Positions 17,992 to 26,650 of a DNA stretch of 64,000 nt are shown one piece after another (within the stretch, counting starts at the first letter, position 1; the number at the start of each line of letters is the position of its first letter). The position numbers and the translations under genes were made by a program. The stretch is from Bradyrhizobium erythrophlei (GTDB taxonomy: Bacteria; Pseudomonadota; Alphaproteobacteria; Rhizobiales; Xanthobacteraceae), in contig NZ_LT670849.1 in assembly GCF_900142985.1 (NCBI RefSeq), positions 1,302,001 to 1,366,000 on the forward strand. Reading direction: 5' to 3'. The notes below the pieces were generated by a model. That model saw only the letters and a list, made by a program, of their open reading frames with translations. It was not told the DNA's origin and made no database searches.

Positions 17992-18219
17992 TTACATCCG
18001 GTTCTGGCCGTTATCCTGGCTCTGCTGCAGGCGCTGCTGCTCGTTGGCGCGATGGCGTCCGTAGAGACAACCGGCGGCCGCGCCGAGCATGCCGTGATGG
18101 CCGGCATAATGACCGGCGACGCCGCCGACCACGGCCCCCTTCAGGCAGCCCTTGGCCTCGGCGCTTCCGGCTGCGCCGGCGAACGCAACAATGACGAGCA
18201 GTGCGGTGGCAATCTTCAT
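17992..18219 (-). CDS. Small secreted glycine-zipper-like protein, 75 aa
   Basis: MKIATALLVIVAFAGAAGSAEA is a signal peptide. The mature protein has CLKGAVVGGVAGHYAGHHG and LGAAAGCLYGRHRANEQQR, a short Gly-zipper with two Cys, followed by a Gln-rich tail. The second of two in-frame ATGs (18219) is chosen because GAGGGA lies at the correct distance. Likely periplasmic or outer-membrane associated; function unknown. It follows the MetX-like gene direction and is separated from the neighbouring small secreted gene by 175 bases. Confidence 0.75.
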   Translation of the reverse strand: MKIATALLVIVAFAGAAGSAEAKGCLKGAVVGGVAGHYAGHHGMLGAAAGCLYGRHRANEQQRLQQSQDNGQNRM

Positions 18220-18298
18220 GACGATCATTCCCTCGCGGATTCCAGTCAGCATGTGCTGTGCTGACCGGATAATCCGCGACGGGCGTTCGAGTTCCATA

Positions 18299-19411
18299 TC
18301 ACCGCGCGGCGCCGGGCCTCACACTCTGCAGAAACGCCGCCGTTTCGCGATTCAAAAACTCCACATCGGCCGCGATCGCGCCGCCCGCGGAAGCGTGACC
18401 GGTGATGGTGCCGGGACTGATCGTCATCATCTTGACGCCGACGATATTCTTGCCAGTCTCAAGCGGCTCGAATTCCGGATTGAGCAGATCCTTGGTGCCG
18501 GTCATGATCAGGGTCTTCGCCTTGATCGAGGCCAGCGCCTTGGCGGTGTCGCCGTTGAATCCCGGCGTGGTGCCGACGTCATGACGCTCATAGGCCCAGG
18601 TCTGGTAGATCCAGTCGTTGGCATCCATCGCCTTCAGCATCGCGGTTTCCTGTTGCTCCATCCAGGGCAACGCATCCATGCCGTTCTTGAATTGCGCCGA
18701 ATACATGTCCGGCGTGCGCGCCGAAATCAGATTGAGGATGTCGCGCATCAGGCGAATGCCCTTCTCCGGCGGCGCGTCGTAATTGCCGCCATTCCAGGCC
18801 GCGTCGTTCATGATCGCCTTGCGCGAGGCTTCGACCACGGCGACGCTCCAGGCCGGCGTCTTGGCCAGCGGCACCATCGCCACCAGCGCATCCATGAAAT
18901 CGGGATGGCTGACGCCCCATTGCAGCGCCTGCATGCCGCCCATCGAAGGACCGACCACGGCGATGACGTGGTCGATGCCGAACTTTTCCTTCAACAGCCG
19001 GTATTGCGATTCCACCATGTCGCGCATGGCGTATTTCGGAAAGCTCATCCGCGGCTGCGATTTGGAATTGCTCGGCGACGTCGTCAGCCCGTTGCCGATC
19101 GCGTCCGTGCAGATGATGAAGTACTTGTCGGGGTCGAGCGCCTTGCCGGGCCCGATCATGAAATCGATGCGGTGGTGGTTGCCGCCGAGCGCCGTCACCA
19201 TCAAAATCGCGTTGGACTTGGCGTCGTTCAGTTTGCCGTGGGTGACGTAGGAGATCGCGAAGTCCTTGATCACCTCGCCGCTTTCAAGCTTGAGGTCACC
19301 TTCACTGTAGGACTGGTGCGGCGGTTGCTGGGGCGTGTGCGCCGCGGCCGAAAACGACAACAGCAAGCCAAGTCCTGCAGCAAGGCCGGCGGCATGGATG
19401 ATGCTCTTCAC
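18299..19411 (-). CDS. Secreted alpha/beta-hydrolase of the homoserine acetyltransferase (MetX-like) family
   Basis: 370 residues. Starts at GTG 19411 (GGGGGAAAG upstream) with a signal peptide VKSIIHAAGLAAGLGLLLSFSAAA. Mature features match the MetX fold: SYVTHGKLNDAKSNAILMVTALGG, the nucleophile elbow VVGPSMGGMQALQW, the acid in GTKDLLNPEFE and a C-terminal His in ITGHASAGG. True MetX enzymes are cytosolic and end in a GHDAFL-type motif; here the protein is predicted to be exported and that motif is changed, so methionine biosynthesis is unlikely. It is better called an esterase/acyltransferase-like hydrolase of unknown substrate. Confidence 0.85.
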   Translation of the reverse strand: MKSIIHAAGLAAGLGLLLSFSAAAHTPQQPPHQSYSEGDLKLESGEVIKDFAISYVTHGKLNDAKSNAILMVTALGGNHHRIDFMIGPGKALDPDKYFIICTDAIGNGLTTSPSNSKSQPRMSFPKYAMRDMVESQYRLLKEKFGIDHVIAVVGPSMGGMQALQWGVSHPDFMDALVAMVPLAKTPAWSVAVVEASRKAIMNDAAWNGGNYDAPPEKGIRLMRDILNLISARTPDMYSAQFKNGMDALPWMEQQETAMLKAMDANDWIYQTWAYERHDVGTTPGFNGDTAKALASIKAKTLIMTGTKDLLNPEFEPLETGKNIVGVKMMTISPGTITGHASAGGAIAADVEFLNRETAAFLQSVRPGAAR

Positions 19412-19632
19412 GCGTCTTTCCCCCTGATTGTCCGGCTTCGCGGCCGGTTGCGCGGGACGATAGACAAGCGGGTTCGCGCTGTGAAGGCTTCGAGGTTGTC
19501 GGATACCGGGATGCGGCCTTGTGGCGCGCATGTCGGGCGCTCCAGCCGGCAAACCTTCATGCCCGCCATGAACCTTCCGTGCCGTCCGCCGACTACCGAA
19601 GGGGCATCCCGCCCCCTCGGACCAGGACCATC

Positions 19633-19902
19633 ATGAAAATCGCGCTATTCGCCCTGCTCGGCCTGATGTTGGGGGCGATCGGAGGGGCGGCGCTCGGCAT
19701 CGGCGCCGGGCTGGCGTGGATCGAAGTCTTCAAAACCACGGATTTTGAAGGCTATAGCGGCATGCTGGTGTTTTTCAGCTTCATGCCGGCCGGCGCCATG
19801 ATCGGCGCACTCGGCGGCGCCGCCTGGTTCGGCATCATGGCGGCGCGCGACGATGAAATCGCTGTGGAGTCCGAATCAGTGATGCATCAGGAGCGGAGGT
19901 AG
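19633..19902 (+). CDS. Small membrane protein, 89 aa, two predicted helices
   Basis: MKIALFALLGLMLGAIGGAAL begins a Gly/Ala-rich helix (about 3-28). A second helix spans about 41-70 (MLVFFSFMPAGAMIGALGGA). A short acidic cytosolic tail ends DDEIAVESESVMHQERR. The GxxxG-type spacing suggests helix packing or oligomerisation. The ATG at 19633 follows AGGACC. No named family recognised. Confidence 0.7.
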   Translation: MKIALFALLGLMLGAIGGAALGIGAGLAWIEVFKTTDFEGYSGMLVFFSFMPAGAMIGALGGAAWFGIMAARDDEIAVESESVMHQERR

Positions 19903-19916
19903 GACCCTCGCAATTG

Positions 19917-19933
19917 TGCAATGCATAATTGCA
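19917..19933. promoter_or_regulatory. AT-rich 17-bp inverted repeat upstream of the NTF2-like gene
   Basis: TGCAAT-GCATA-ATTGCA lies 150 bases before the start at 20084, in a locally AT-rich stretch unlike its surroundings. It could be an operator or part of a promoter; no regulator is indicated. Confidence 0.3.
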
Positions 19934-20083
19934 TTTGCATTTCGGCGAACTTCGACTATCTGAAAACTTCAAATTCGGTGCGGCTATGATGCGGCGTAAT
20001 CAGCGTTCCAGGCACGGCGTCGCCAATGACGCCCACCAGGGCCGGCCGCTGACGAAAAAATCCAGTCGGGAAGAATTTAAGCC

Positions 20084-20518
20084 ATGACAGAGCATAGTCT
20101 CTGGCGTTTCTCGCGTGCATTGCATCGCGCAATCAACGACCGCCAGCACGAAGACCTCGAAGCGCTGATCGACGACGATATCGACTGGGCCGTCTACGGC
20201 CCGATCGACATGTTTCCGTTCTTCGGCGCCCGCCGTGGCAAGGCCGCTGTGCTTGAGGTGATCCGCCGCGTCGCGGACAATATCCGCGTACACCGGTTCG
20301 ACCGCGAGTCCATCATGCTCGGCACGGATACGGCCGCCTCGATGATGCGCTATTCGCTGACCATGCTCGACGCCAACAAGCCGATCAGCCTGCGGCTGGC
20401 GCAATTTGCTCAGTTCAAGGCCGGCAAGCTCGCCAGCATCCGCATCCTGGTCGATACCTTTGACCTGGTGGAGCAGGCGCTGGGCCATCCCATTCATCTG
20501 CCGCGCATCGCCTCTTAA
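20084..20518 (+). CDS. NTF2-like / SnoaL-like domain protein, 144 aa
   Basis: MTEHSLWRFSRALHRAINDRQHEDLEALID is the helical first part of an NTF2 fold. It is followed by IDWAVYGPIDMFPFFGARRGKAAVLEVI and beta strands ending KLASIRILVDTFDLVEQALG. This pattern fits ketosteroid-isomerase-like proteins that bind small hydrophobic molecules. No catalytic Asp/His can be assigned with confidence. Stands alone, ahead of an unrelated secreted-protein gene on the same strand. Confidence 0.8.
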   Translation: MTEHSLWRFSRALHRAINDRQHEDLEALIDDDIDWAVYGPIDMFPFFGARRGKAAVLEVIRRVADNIRVHRFDRESIMLGTDTAASMMRYSLTMLDANKPISLRLAQFAQFKAGKLASIRILVDTFDLVEQALGHPIHLPRIAS

Positions 20519-20607
20519 GTCTAATCGGCGATCGGCCTTGCGGCGGCTTGTCCTGCACGCCACCTTTCGGCAACGATGGGATGCCATCGTTGGTGTGGGC
20601 GGGATCG

Positions 20608-21573
20608 ATGATTTCGAAGGTCGGATACGGCTTGGCCGGGTTGCTTTTGCTGGCCGCAAACGGTTGGCCCGCTTACGCCCAGACTAATTCCCCCGATGCC
20701 AAATCTCTGCAGCTGAAATCTCTGGAAGACGTGCCTTTGCCGGCCCCTCCGAAGGTCTCGCCCTGGCCGGAGGCCGATCCGCAAGCCGAGGCGAAGCGGT
20801 CCGACGCTCCTGACATGGAGGACCCGGCTGAGGCGGCCGACGATACCGAACTCGCCGATCTCGATATCGACTGGAGCCTGCTCGACGTCGATGCTTCCAC
20901 CCTGATGACGACGAACCCCAAACCGCTGCATGCCGGCCCGCGCGCGGCGTCGTCCGGCGAAATGTCGTGGTCAGCTCAGGACAAGGCCTTCGGGTCCGCG
21001 GTCTCGGTCAAGCAGCCGGTTTCGCCATTTCTGGATACACGGGTCGGCGCGGACATGACCGTTGTCCGGCAACCGCAGACCTTCGCCGAATTGCTGGCCG
21101 AGAAAGCCGCCAATGGCGGCAGCGAGCCGCAATCCTCCGGCTCGGCATGGGCCTCCGTCACTGTGCCCGGCGTTGGCTCGATCTGGGACAAGACGGCGGT
21201 TGAAGCGCGGATCGATCCGGCGCAGGACCAAGGCAAGCTCGGCACCTCCTTGAGCAAGTCGCTCCGGCTCGGCGATCAATATTCGCTGACGCTGGAGAAC
21301 GGCTACAACATGACGCAGGGCTTTGCGCCGATGCCGGGCGCGGCCAGCCGCGCGACCTATGGGACGGAACAATCCGCCAAACTCGGCATCGCCGACACCG
21401 GCACCAGCTTTTCGGCCGGCCAGTCGCTTTCGACCACCGACGACAAATGGCTGCGCAAGATCGGCGCCGAACAGAAGATCGTCGGCGGCTTCAATATCTC
21501 AGGCTCGATCGCGGAAACTCCGCTCGGTATTGCGAATAAAAGCATTTCCGCCGGCTTCAAACAGAGCTGGTAG
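20608..21573 (+). CDS. Secreted protein of unknown function, 321 aa
   Basis: MISKVGYGLAGLLLLAANGWPAYAQ is a signal peptide. The mature N-terminal third is acidic and Pro-rich (EDVPLPAPPKVSPWPEAD), with a LADLDIDWSLLDVD motif. The C-terminal half shows alternating strands (SKSLRLGDQYSLTLENGYN, AEQKIVGGFNISGSIAET) that look like a small beta-barrel or beta-sandwich and ends in an aromatic (KQSW), as outer-membrane proteins often do. The family is not one I can name. The start at 20608 is favoured by the signal peptide; an in-frame ATG at 20581 is possible. Confidence 0.7.
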   Translation: MISKVGYGLAGLLLLAANGWPAYAQTNSPDAKSLQLKSLEDVPLPAPPKVSPWPEADPQAEAKRSDAPDMEDPAEAADDTELADLDIDWSLLDVDASTLMTTNPKPLHAGPRAASSGEMSWSAQDKAFGSAVSVKQPVSPFLDTRVGADMTVVRQPQTFAELLAEKAANGGSEPQSSGSAWASVTVPGVGSIWDKTAVEARIDPAQDQGKLGTSLSKSLRLGDQYSLTLENGYNMTQGFAPMPGAASRATYGTEQSAKLGIADTGTSFSAGQSLSTTDDKWLRKIGAEQKIVGGFNISGSIAETPLGIANKSISAGFKQSW

Positions 21574-21721
21574 CGGTCACCGACCGGTCTCGCGAAAGCA
21601 CCTTCATTGCCGCATATTGGCCGCGATGCGGTCAAAATCGGAAGCCCTGATGGACCCGTCAACATCGACGTGCGGGGGGACACCCGCGGGTCGCGACCAA
21701 CGCGAAACAGGGAAGCAGCCG

Positions 21722-22141
21722 ATGAACGCCATTCGTTCCGAGAAGATTGATTCGATCGAAGAGGACACCAACATTGACGCGGCCTCCGAAGTCGAGGCCG
21801 GCATCCGCGACTTTGTCCGCAACGACATCGCCTATCTGCGCCGTCCGGCGCCGCCGAGCATGGTCGGAGGCACCGACGTCGCCGATGCGTCCGCGGACGC
21901 CACGGTGACCAATGTCAACTCGCTGATCCAGCGCGTGGCGGGCACCTCGCTGGCCGAGATCGAGAATCTGATCTCGGAGCTCGAGAGCCTGCGTGATGTT
22001 CTCCATGCCGAAGGGCAGCGCGTTCAGCGCGAGATTTCGGGCTACGCCCAGCTCAGCCAGGCGGCGATGAAGTCGACGCGCATGATCGCCGACAACGTGG
22101 CGCAGTGGAAGCGCGCCGCGGACGGTTTGCGCAACAGCTGA
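21722..22141 (+). CDS. Conserved hypothetical coiled-coil protein, 139 aa
   Basis: MNAIRSEKIDSIEEDTNIDA starts an acidic N-terminus with VEAGIRDFVRNDIAYLRRPA. The C-terminal 70 residues (LIQRVAGTSLAEIENLISELESLRDVLHAE and on) are predicted helical and amphipathic, with heptad-like Leu spacing. Soluble, no signal peptide. The GGGAAG upstream of 21722 supports the start. A strong intrinsic terminator follows. Function unknown. Confidence 0.72.
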   Translation: MNAIRSEKIDSIEEDTNIDAASEVEAGIRDFVRNDIAYLRRPAPPSMVGGTDVADASADATVTNVNSLIQRVAGTSLAEIENLISELESLRDVLHAEGQRVQREISGYAQLSQAAMKSTRMIADNVAQWKRAADGLRNS

Positions 22142-22166
22142 TCGGTTCGCCAACGATTGCGGGATT

Positions 22167-22198
22167 TCGGGCCGGGCATGTCCCGGCCCGACGTTTTT
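22167..22198 (+). terminator. Intrinsic terminator after the 139-aa coiled-coil protein gene
   Basis: TCGGGCCGGG (22167-22176), loop CATGT, CCCGGCCCGA (22182-22191), then CGTTTTT. A perfect 10-bp GC-rich stem with a T-tract 26 bases after the stop. Confidence 0.85.
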
Positions 22199-22287
22199 CG
22201 GATCACGACGTCATCATGGAACGGCGCGCCTTGAACCTTTCGGCCCCGGGTCACGACCAAGTGCAGGTAACTTTGGGGATTTCCTGC

Positions 22288-22425
22288 ATGAAGACCGTTC
22301 GGCCCGACAACAGCGATCCGATTCCGTTGCGCGCGCAACCCCAACATGTCGGGACTATCATGATCCGCTTTGTCGGGCTGCTGCTGGCTGCGGTCGTGGT
22401 GCTGGCGCTGATCTGGAGCAGGTAG
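22288..22425 (+). CDS. Very small membrane protein, 45 aa
   Basis: MKTVRPDNSDPIPLRAQPQH is a polar head, followed by one membrane helix IRFVGLLLAAVVVLALIWSR that ends the protein. The ATG at 22288 has GGGGAT about eight bases upstream. A shorter start at 22360 would leave only the helix. Plausible small regulatory or structural membrane peptide; evidence is limited to composition and start signals. Confidence 0.5.
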   Translation: MKTVRPDNSDPIPLRAQPQHVGTIMIRFVGLLLAAVVVLALIWSR

Positions 22426-22488
22426 CCTACCGCTTTCGGCAGCCGCGTTTTCAGCAGGTCTTTTGCGAGTATGGTTAGCGGAAGCTGA

Positions 22489-22632
22489 CTATCTGAACGC
22501 GACCTGCTCGCTCTCGAGCGAATAAGCGCCGTCGGCATAGCCCTTCACCACCATTCCGGTGGCGAACATCACCGCGACCGTAACGGTCGCAAAAATAAAG
22601 CCCAGCAATTTCAATCCGCGGCGGTCGGCCAT
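22489..22632 (-). CDS. Very small membrane protein, 47 aa
   Basis: MADRRGLKLLGFIFATVTVAV is a positively charged start and membrane helix with a VMFATGMVVKGYADGAYSLE continuation. The ATG at 22632 has GAGGGAT at the right distance, better than the in-frame ATGs just upstream. It converges on the 45-aa gene and precedes (same strand, after) the MaoC pair by about 80 bases. Function unknown. Confidence 0.58.
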   Translation of the reverse strand: MADRRGLKLLGFIFATVTVAVMFATGMVVKGYADGAYSLESEQVAFR

Positions 22633-22713
22633 GATCATCCCTCTCGTGCCCAGCATTGGTTTGACAGGCACTGGTTCATAATACGTTAGCGAGGATTTGG
22701 TTTCGCCCGCGCG

Positions 22714-23202
22714 CTAGGCCACACGGCTCCGCCGCGGCACGAACGCCGTCGCCAGCATTGAGAACACGAGCTCCCCCCGCTGGTTGGTTCCGCGGTGGCG
22801 CGCTTCCAGAATTCCCCATTCGGGCCGGCTTGCCGAGGTGCGCAGCGTTTCGACCTCGCTCGCAAAGCTGATCGTATCTCCCGCCAGCACCGGCTTGATC
22901 CAGCGCAATTCGCGAAAACCCGGCGATGGTCCCCAGACTGCGACCTCTTCGCCGCGGGCGATGGCTTCGCGCGCCCGGCGCTGGCTGTCATCCACGAGCA
23001 GCCTCATGCAGGCCGACCCGACATGCCACCCAGACGCCGCCAGACCGCCGAACAGCGACTTCCGCCCTTCCTCTTCATCGAGATGAAAGCGCTGCGGATC
23101 GAATTGCACCGCGAAAGCCTTGATGTTTTCGGCGGTGAACGCGAACGAGCCGAGTTCAAGCCGCTGCCCGATCTGGATGTCTTCGAAGAAATTCATCGAC
23201 AA
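22714..23202 (-). CDS. MaoC-family hot-dog dehydratase, second of a pair
   Basis: 162 residues. NFFEDIQIGQRLELGSFAFTAENI is the usual entry to an R-specific enoyl-CoA-hydratase-like hot-dog domain; FDPQRFHLDEEEGRKSLFGGLAASGWH contains the MaoC Asp and His positions (FDPxxxHxD). The protein ends with an arginine-rich tail. It lies six bases after the preceding MaoC gene, so the two are probably cotranslated and may form a heterodimer, as paired MaoC chains do. Substrate probably an acyl-CoA thioester, not identified. Confidence 0.88.
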   Translation of the reverse strand: MSMNFFEDIQIGQRLELGSFAFTAENIKAFAVQFDPQRFHLDEEEGRKSLFGGLAASGWHVGSACMRLLVDDSQRRAREAIARGEEVAVWGPSPGFRELRWIKPVLAGDTISFASEVETLRTSASRPEWGILEARHRGTNQRGELVFSMLATAFVPRRSRVA

Positions 23203-23208
23203 AACCTG

Positions 23209-23679
23209 TCAGCCCGCCGCCGCGTCGCGGCGTTCAACGATGATCGGCGACGTCATCTCGCACAGCGCCTGCCCCGCCGTATTGCTCGCGGTCATCTTGA
23301 ACATCACGATGCCGGTGGTCGGACGGCTCTGCGAGACACGCGCTTCCATCACTTCGACATCGAGCGTGATGTCGTCACCGGGCCGAAACGGCGCCAGCCA
23401 GCGCAGCTCATTGACCCCCGGCGAACCCAAGGATGCGGTGCGGCCGATAAAACCATCGAACATCATGCGCATCGTGATCGAGCAAAGATGCCAGCCCGAA
23501 CCGGCGAGCCCTCGGAGCATCGAACGCGAGGCGGCCGCTTCGTCGAGGTGCATGGGTTGCGGATCGAACTCGGCGGCGAAGGCGCGGACTTCCTCGGCCG
23601 TGACATGCCGCGGTCCGAAGCGGCCCAAATGGCCGAGCTTGAAGTCTTCGAAGAAAAGCTTGTTCATCTCGGGGGACAT
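23209..23679 (-). CDS. MaoC-family hot-dog dehydratase, first of a pair
   Basis: 156 residues. The domain starts KLFFEDFKLGHLGRFGPRHVT and has the hydratase motif FDPQPMHLDEAAA followed by SMLRGLAGSGWHLCSI and LGSPGVNELRWLAPFRPGD, closely parallel to the following gene. ATGs at 23679 and 23667 are both possible; the frame open to 23739 is not favoured. Member of a two-gene operon with the other MaoC protein. In Bradyrhizobium-like genomes such pairs are common and their physiological substrate is usually unassigned. Confidence 0.87.
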   Translation of the reverse strand: MSPEMNKLFFEDFKLGHLGRFGPRHVTAEEVRAFAAEFDPQPMHLDEAAASRSMLRGLAGSGWHLCSITMRMMFDGFIGRTASLGSPGVNELRWLAPFRPGDDITLDVEVMEARVSQSRPTTGIVMFKMTASNTAGQALCEMTSPIIVERRDAAAG

Positions 23680-23837
23680 CTTGCCGAAAGCCAGATTGTG
23701 GCCGCACTTTGTGGCAATCTCAACCCAATCCACGCGCATGGCTCGCCTTCACCTTGCCCGAACCTGCGTTCGGCGCTAGCCATTTGTTGAACGAGACGGA
23801 TCGTGCGAATCACATTCGACTTCCCGGGGGCAAACTG

Positions 23838-24131
23838 ATGTTCGACTTTCAGGATCTGTTTCAGTGGGACCGCTTTATTACGCCTACGATCATCAAGACA
23901 TTTTACTGGCTGGTGATCGCGCTGATCTGTCTGTTTGGCATCGCCGGCATCTTCTCAGGTTTGGCCGCAATGGCGATCAGTCCCTTCGGCGGCTTCATCC
24001 AGCTGTTGTCTTCGATCGCCAGCGTCGTCGTCGGCATCATCTTCTCGCGCATCGCGGCGGAATTCGTCCTGATCGTGTTCCGGATCAATGAACACCTCGG
24101 CGCGATCCGCGATCAGGGCACGGGCCACTAG
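23838..24131 (+). CDS. DUF4282 domain membrane protein, 97 aa
   Basis: MFDFQDLFQWDRFITPTIIK followed by two membrane helices (FYWLVIALICLFGIAGIFSG and SSIASVVVGIIFSRIAAEF) and the C-terminal motif RINEHLGAIRDQ. This is the typical DUF4282 signature. The ATG at 23838 has GGGGG upstream. It ends nine bases from the convergent ychF stop. Inner-membrane protein of unknown function. Confidence 0.88.
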   Translation: MFDFQDLFQWDRFITPTIIKTFYWLVIALICLFGIAGIFSGLAAMAISPFGGFIQLLSSIASVVVGIIFSRIAAEFVLIVFRINEHLGAIRDQGTGH

Positions 24132-24140
24132 CGAATAGCG

Positions 24141-25238
24141 TCAGTTGTTGAACCTGAAATGCATCACGTCGCCATCGGCGACGACGTATTCCTTGCCTTC
24201 CAGACGCAACTTTCCGCCATCACGCGCGCCGGCTTCGCCGCCAAGCGCGACGTAATCGGCGTAGGCGATCGTTTCGGCGCGAATGAATCCCTTTTCGAAA
24301 TCGGTGTGAATGACGCCGGCCGCCGCCGGCGTCTTGGTGCCGCGATGGATCGTCCAGGCACGGGCTTCCTTCGGGCCGACCGTGAAATAGGTGATGAGAT
24401 CGAGCAACTGGTAGCCGGCGCGGATCAGGCGGTCGAGGCCCGCTTCCTCGAGGCCCAGCGTATCGAGGAAATCCTTGCGCTCCTCGCGTGACAGCGTCGC
24501 GATTTCAGACTCGATCTTGGCCGAGATCACGACCGCAACCGCGCCTTCCTGCTTGGCACGCTCGAAGACCTGCTTCGAGAAGTTGTTGCCGTCCTTTGCC
24601 GAGGATTCTTCGACATTGCAGACGTAAAGCACGGGTTTTGAAGTCAGCAATCCCAGCATGGCGAAGGCGCGCTCTTCTTCCGCCTTGCGTTCGAGTGCAC
24701 GCGCCGGCTTGCCATCGCGGAGCAACACCAGGGCGCGGTTGACGAGATCGAGCTGCTCCTTGGCATCCTTGTCGTTGCCCTTTGCCTTCTTGGCGAGGCT
24801 GTCGACGCGCTTCTCAAGGCTGTCGAGGTCGGCCAGCATCAACTCGGTCTCGATGGTGTCGATATCCGCCAGCGGCGCGATCTTGCCTTCGACATGAGTA
24901 ATGTCGGAATCTTCAAAACAGCGCACGACATGCGCGATCGCGTCGGTTTCGCGGATGTTGGCAAGAAACTGATTGCCGAGCCCCTCGCCCTGCGACGCGC
25001 CACGCACCAGCCCGGCGATGTCGACAAAGGTCAGCCGCGTCGGAATGATCTGCGCGGACTTGGCGATTTCGGAAAGCTTGTCGAGCCTCGGATCCGGAAC
25101 CGCGACCTCACCGACATTCGGCTCGATGGTGCAGAACGGATAGTTGGCCGCCTGCGCCGCCGCCGTTTCGGTCAGTGCATTGAACAGCGTCGATTTGCCG
25201 ACATTGGGCAACCCGACGATACCGCATTTAAATCCCAT
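24141..25238 (-). CDS. ychF: Redox-responsive ATPase YchF/OLA1 (Obg family)
   Basis: 365 residues, usual family length. P-loop GLPNVGKSTLFNAL at the N-terminus, switch/G3 region DIAGLVRGASQGEGLGNQFL and NVEESSAKDGN in place of a GTPase NKxD, which fits its ATP preference. A coiled-coil arm is near residues 130-190 and the C-terminal TGS domain ends in GDVMHFRFN. Associates with the ribosome and has roles in stress response and translation. Last gene of a rplY-pth-ychF operon on the minus strand; 29 bases after pth. Confidence 0.96.
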   Translation of the reverse strand: MGFKCGIVGLPNVGKSTLFNALTETAAAQAANYPFCTIEPNVGEVAVPDPRLDKLSEIAKSAQIIPTRLTFVDIAGLVRGASQGEGLGNQFLANIRETDAIAHVVRCFEDSDITHVEGKIAPLADIDTIETELMLADLDSLEKRVDSLAKKAKGNDKDAKEQLDLVNRALVLLRDGKPARALERKAEEERAFAMLGLLTSKPVLYVCNVEESSAKDGNNFSKQVFERAKQEGAVAVVISAKIESEIATLSREERKDFLDTLGLEEAGLDRLIRAGYQLLDLITYFTVGPKEARAWTIHRGTKTPAAAGVIHTDFEKGFIRAETIAYADYVALGGEAGARDGGKLRLEGKEYVVADGDVMHFRFNN

Positions 25239-25267
25239 TGATCTGTCCTGAAAGCCGATTGAGTGGA

Positions 25268-25885
25268 CTAGACGGCGTCACCGTCATCCTTGTCGGAAAA
25301 TCCCTCGTCGAATCCCTTGGCCTGCATCGCCAGGTGCACCTTGTTCTGGAACGTCGAATCCCTGGCCGTCGCAAGCAGGCCGGCGTTGTCTGCGATCGCG
25401 CCGCACAAGGCTTCGACCCACGGCCCGTCGGCTTTGGAGAAATCCGACAGCACGTAGCCGTGGACCAGTTCCTTGATGCCGGGGTGACCGATCCCGAGCC
25501 GCACGCGGCGATAGTCGTTGCCGATATGCGCCGAGATCGACCGCAGACCGTTGTGGCCGGCGATTCCTCCGCCGACCTTCACGCGCAGCTTGGCGGGAGG
25601 CAGTTCGAGTTCGTCCTGAAACACCACGACGTCGTCCACGCCGAGCTTGAAGAAATTCAGAGCCTCCTGAACCGCGCGGCCGGATTCGTTCATGAACGTT
25701 TCCGGGCGAAGCAGGATAACCTTCTCCTGGTCCAGCGAACCTTCCGACGTCATGCCCTGAAAGCGACGGCGCCATGGTGAGAAACCATGACGCCGCGCGA
25801 TTTCGTCGACGGCCATGAAGCCGACGTTGTGGCGGTTATGCGCGTATTTCGAGCCGGGGTTGCCGAGACCAACAAACAGGCGCAT
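25268..25885 (-). CDS. pth: Peptidyl-tRNA hydrolase
   Basis: Releases tRNA from peptidyl-tRNA that has dropped off ribosomes. 205 residues. Signature [20 protein letters not shown] with Asn and catalytic His (RHNVGF), [20 protein letters not shown] and [13 protein letters not shown], all characteristic of bacterial Pth. Follows rplY by 21 bases and precedes ychF, a conserved alphaproteobacterial order. Essential housekeeping enzyme, cytosolic. Confidence 0.97.
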   Translation of the reverse strand: MRLFVGLGNPGSKYAHNRHNVGFMAVDEIARRHGFSPWRRRFQGMTSEGSLDQEKVILLRPETFMNESGRAVQEALNFFKLGVDDVVVFQDELELPPAKLRVKVGGGIAGHNGLRSISAHIGNDYRRVRLGIGHPGIKELVHGYVLSDFSKADGPWVEALCGAIADNAGLLATARDSTFQNKVHLAMQAKGFDEGFSDKDDGDAV

Positions 25886-25906
25886 GGCGCGGCATCCCGT
25901 CTCCTC

Positions 25907-26650
25907 TTACTTCTTCTTGTCGCCACCCGCGGGCGCCTTGGCACCCGCCGCAGGAGCGGCGCTACCTGCCGCAGGCGCAGCAGCACCGGCCGCGGGAGCG
26001 GCAGCCGCGGCACCAGCCGCAGGCGCCGCGGCACCGGCCGCGGGAGCGGCGGCCGCCGCAGCAGCAGCCTTCATTTCTTCGGCGTAGCCGGACGGCGGCA
26101 CGATGGTGACGAGCGTTGCGTCTTCGCGCGTCAGCGACTTCACGCCGGCAGGCAGCTTGATGTCCGACAGATGGAGCGAGTAGCTGATCTCAAGGCCGCT
26201 GACGTCGGCCTCGACATATTGCGGGATGTTGTCGACCTTGCACTCCAGCTCGATGGTGTGGGTCACGATGTTGACGGTGCCGCCACGCTTCACGCCCGGC
26301 GAAGCTTCGGCCTTCACGATGTGCAGCGGAATGCTGACGCGGATGGTTGCGCCTTCGCCAAGCCGCAAGAAGTCCACATGCAGCGGGAAATCACGCACCG
26401 GATCGAGATGGAAGTCGCGCGGAATCACGCGGTGCTTCTTGCCTTCCAGATCGATGTCGTAAACCGTCGTCAGGAACCGGCCGGCCAGGATGCGCTGGCG
26501 CAGGTCGCGGTCATCGACCGAAATGGTCACCGGGGGCTGGTTGTTGCCATAAATCACTCCGGGCACTCTCCCGGCGCGACGCTCGGCCCGGGCGGCCCCC
26601 TTGCCGCTCTTCGGACGCGCGGTCGCCTTCAATTCCTTGACGGTCGCCAT
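25907..26650 (-). CDS. rplY: 50S ribosomal protein L25/general stress protein Ctc
   Basis: 247 residues. The N-terminal 5S-rRNA-binding L25 domain (1-95) has KGAARAERRAGRVPGVIYG and DFHLDPVRDFPLHVDFLRL. The second TL5-type beta domain follows to about 190 (GTVNIVTHTIELECKVDN). The last 55 residues are almost only Ala, Pro and Gly (APAAGAAAPAAGAAA repeats), a low-complexity tail often present in alphaproteobacterial L25. A Lys-rich end closes it. First gene of the rplY-pth-ychF operon, beginning at the ATG at 26650. Confidence 0.96.
   Translation of the reverse strand: MATVKELKATARPKSGKGAARAERRAGRVPGVIYGNNQPPVTISVDDRDLRQRILAGRFLTTVYDIDLEGKKHRVIPRDFHLDPVRDFPLHVDFLRLGEGATIRVSIPLHIVKAEASPGVKRGGTVNIVTHTIELECKVDNIPQYVEADVSGLEISYSLHLSDIKLPAGVKSLTREDATLVTIVPPSGYAEEMKAAAAAAAAPAAGAAAPAAGAAAAAPAAGAAAPAAGSAAPAAGAKAPAGGDKKK

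Noticed and set aside
17175..18194. 339-codon plus-strand open frame across repeats and small secreted genes
   Set aside because: Runs through the 340-bp repeat, the CATTGCGAGG repeat and antisense to two genes with signal peptides; composition is shadow-like.
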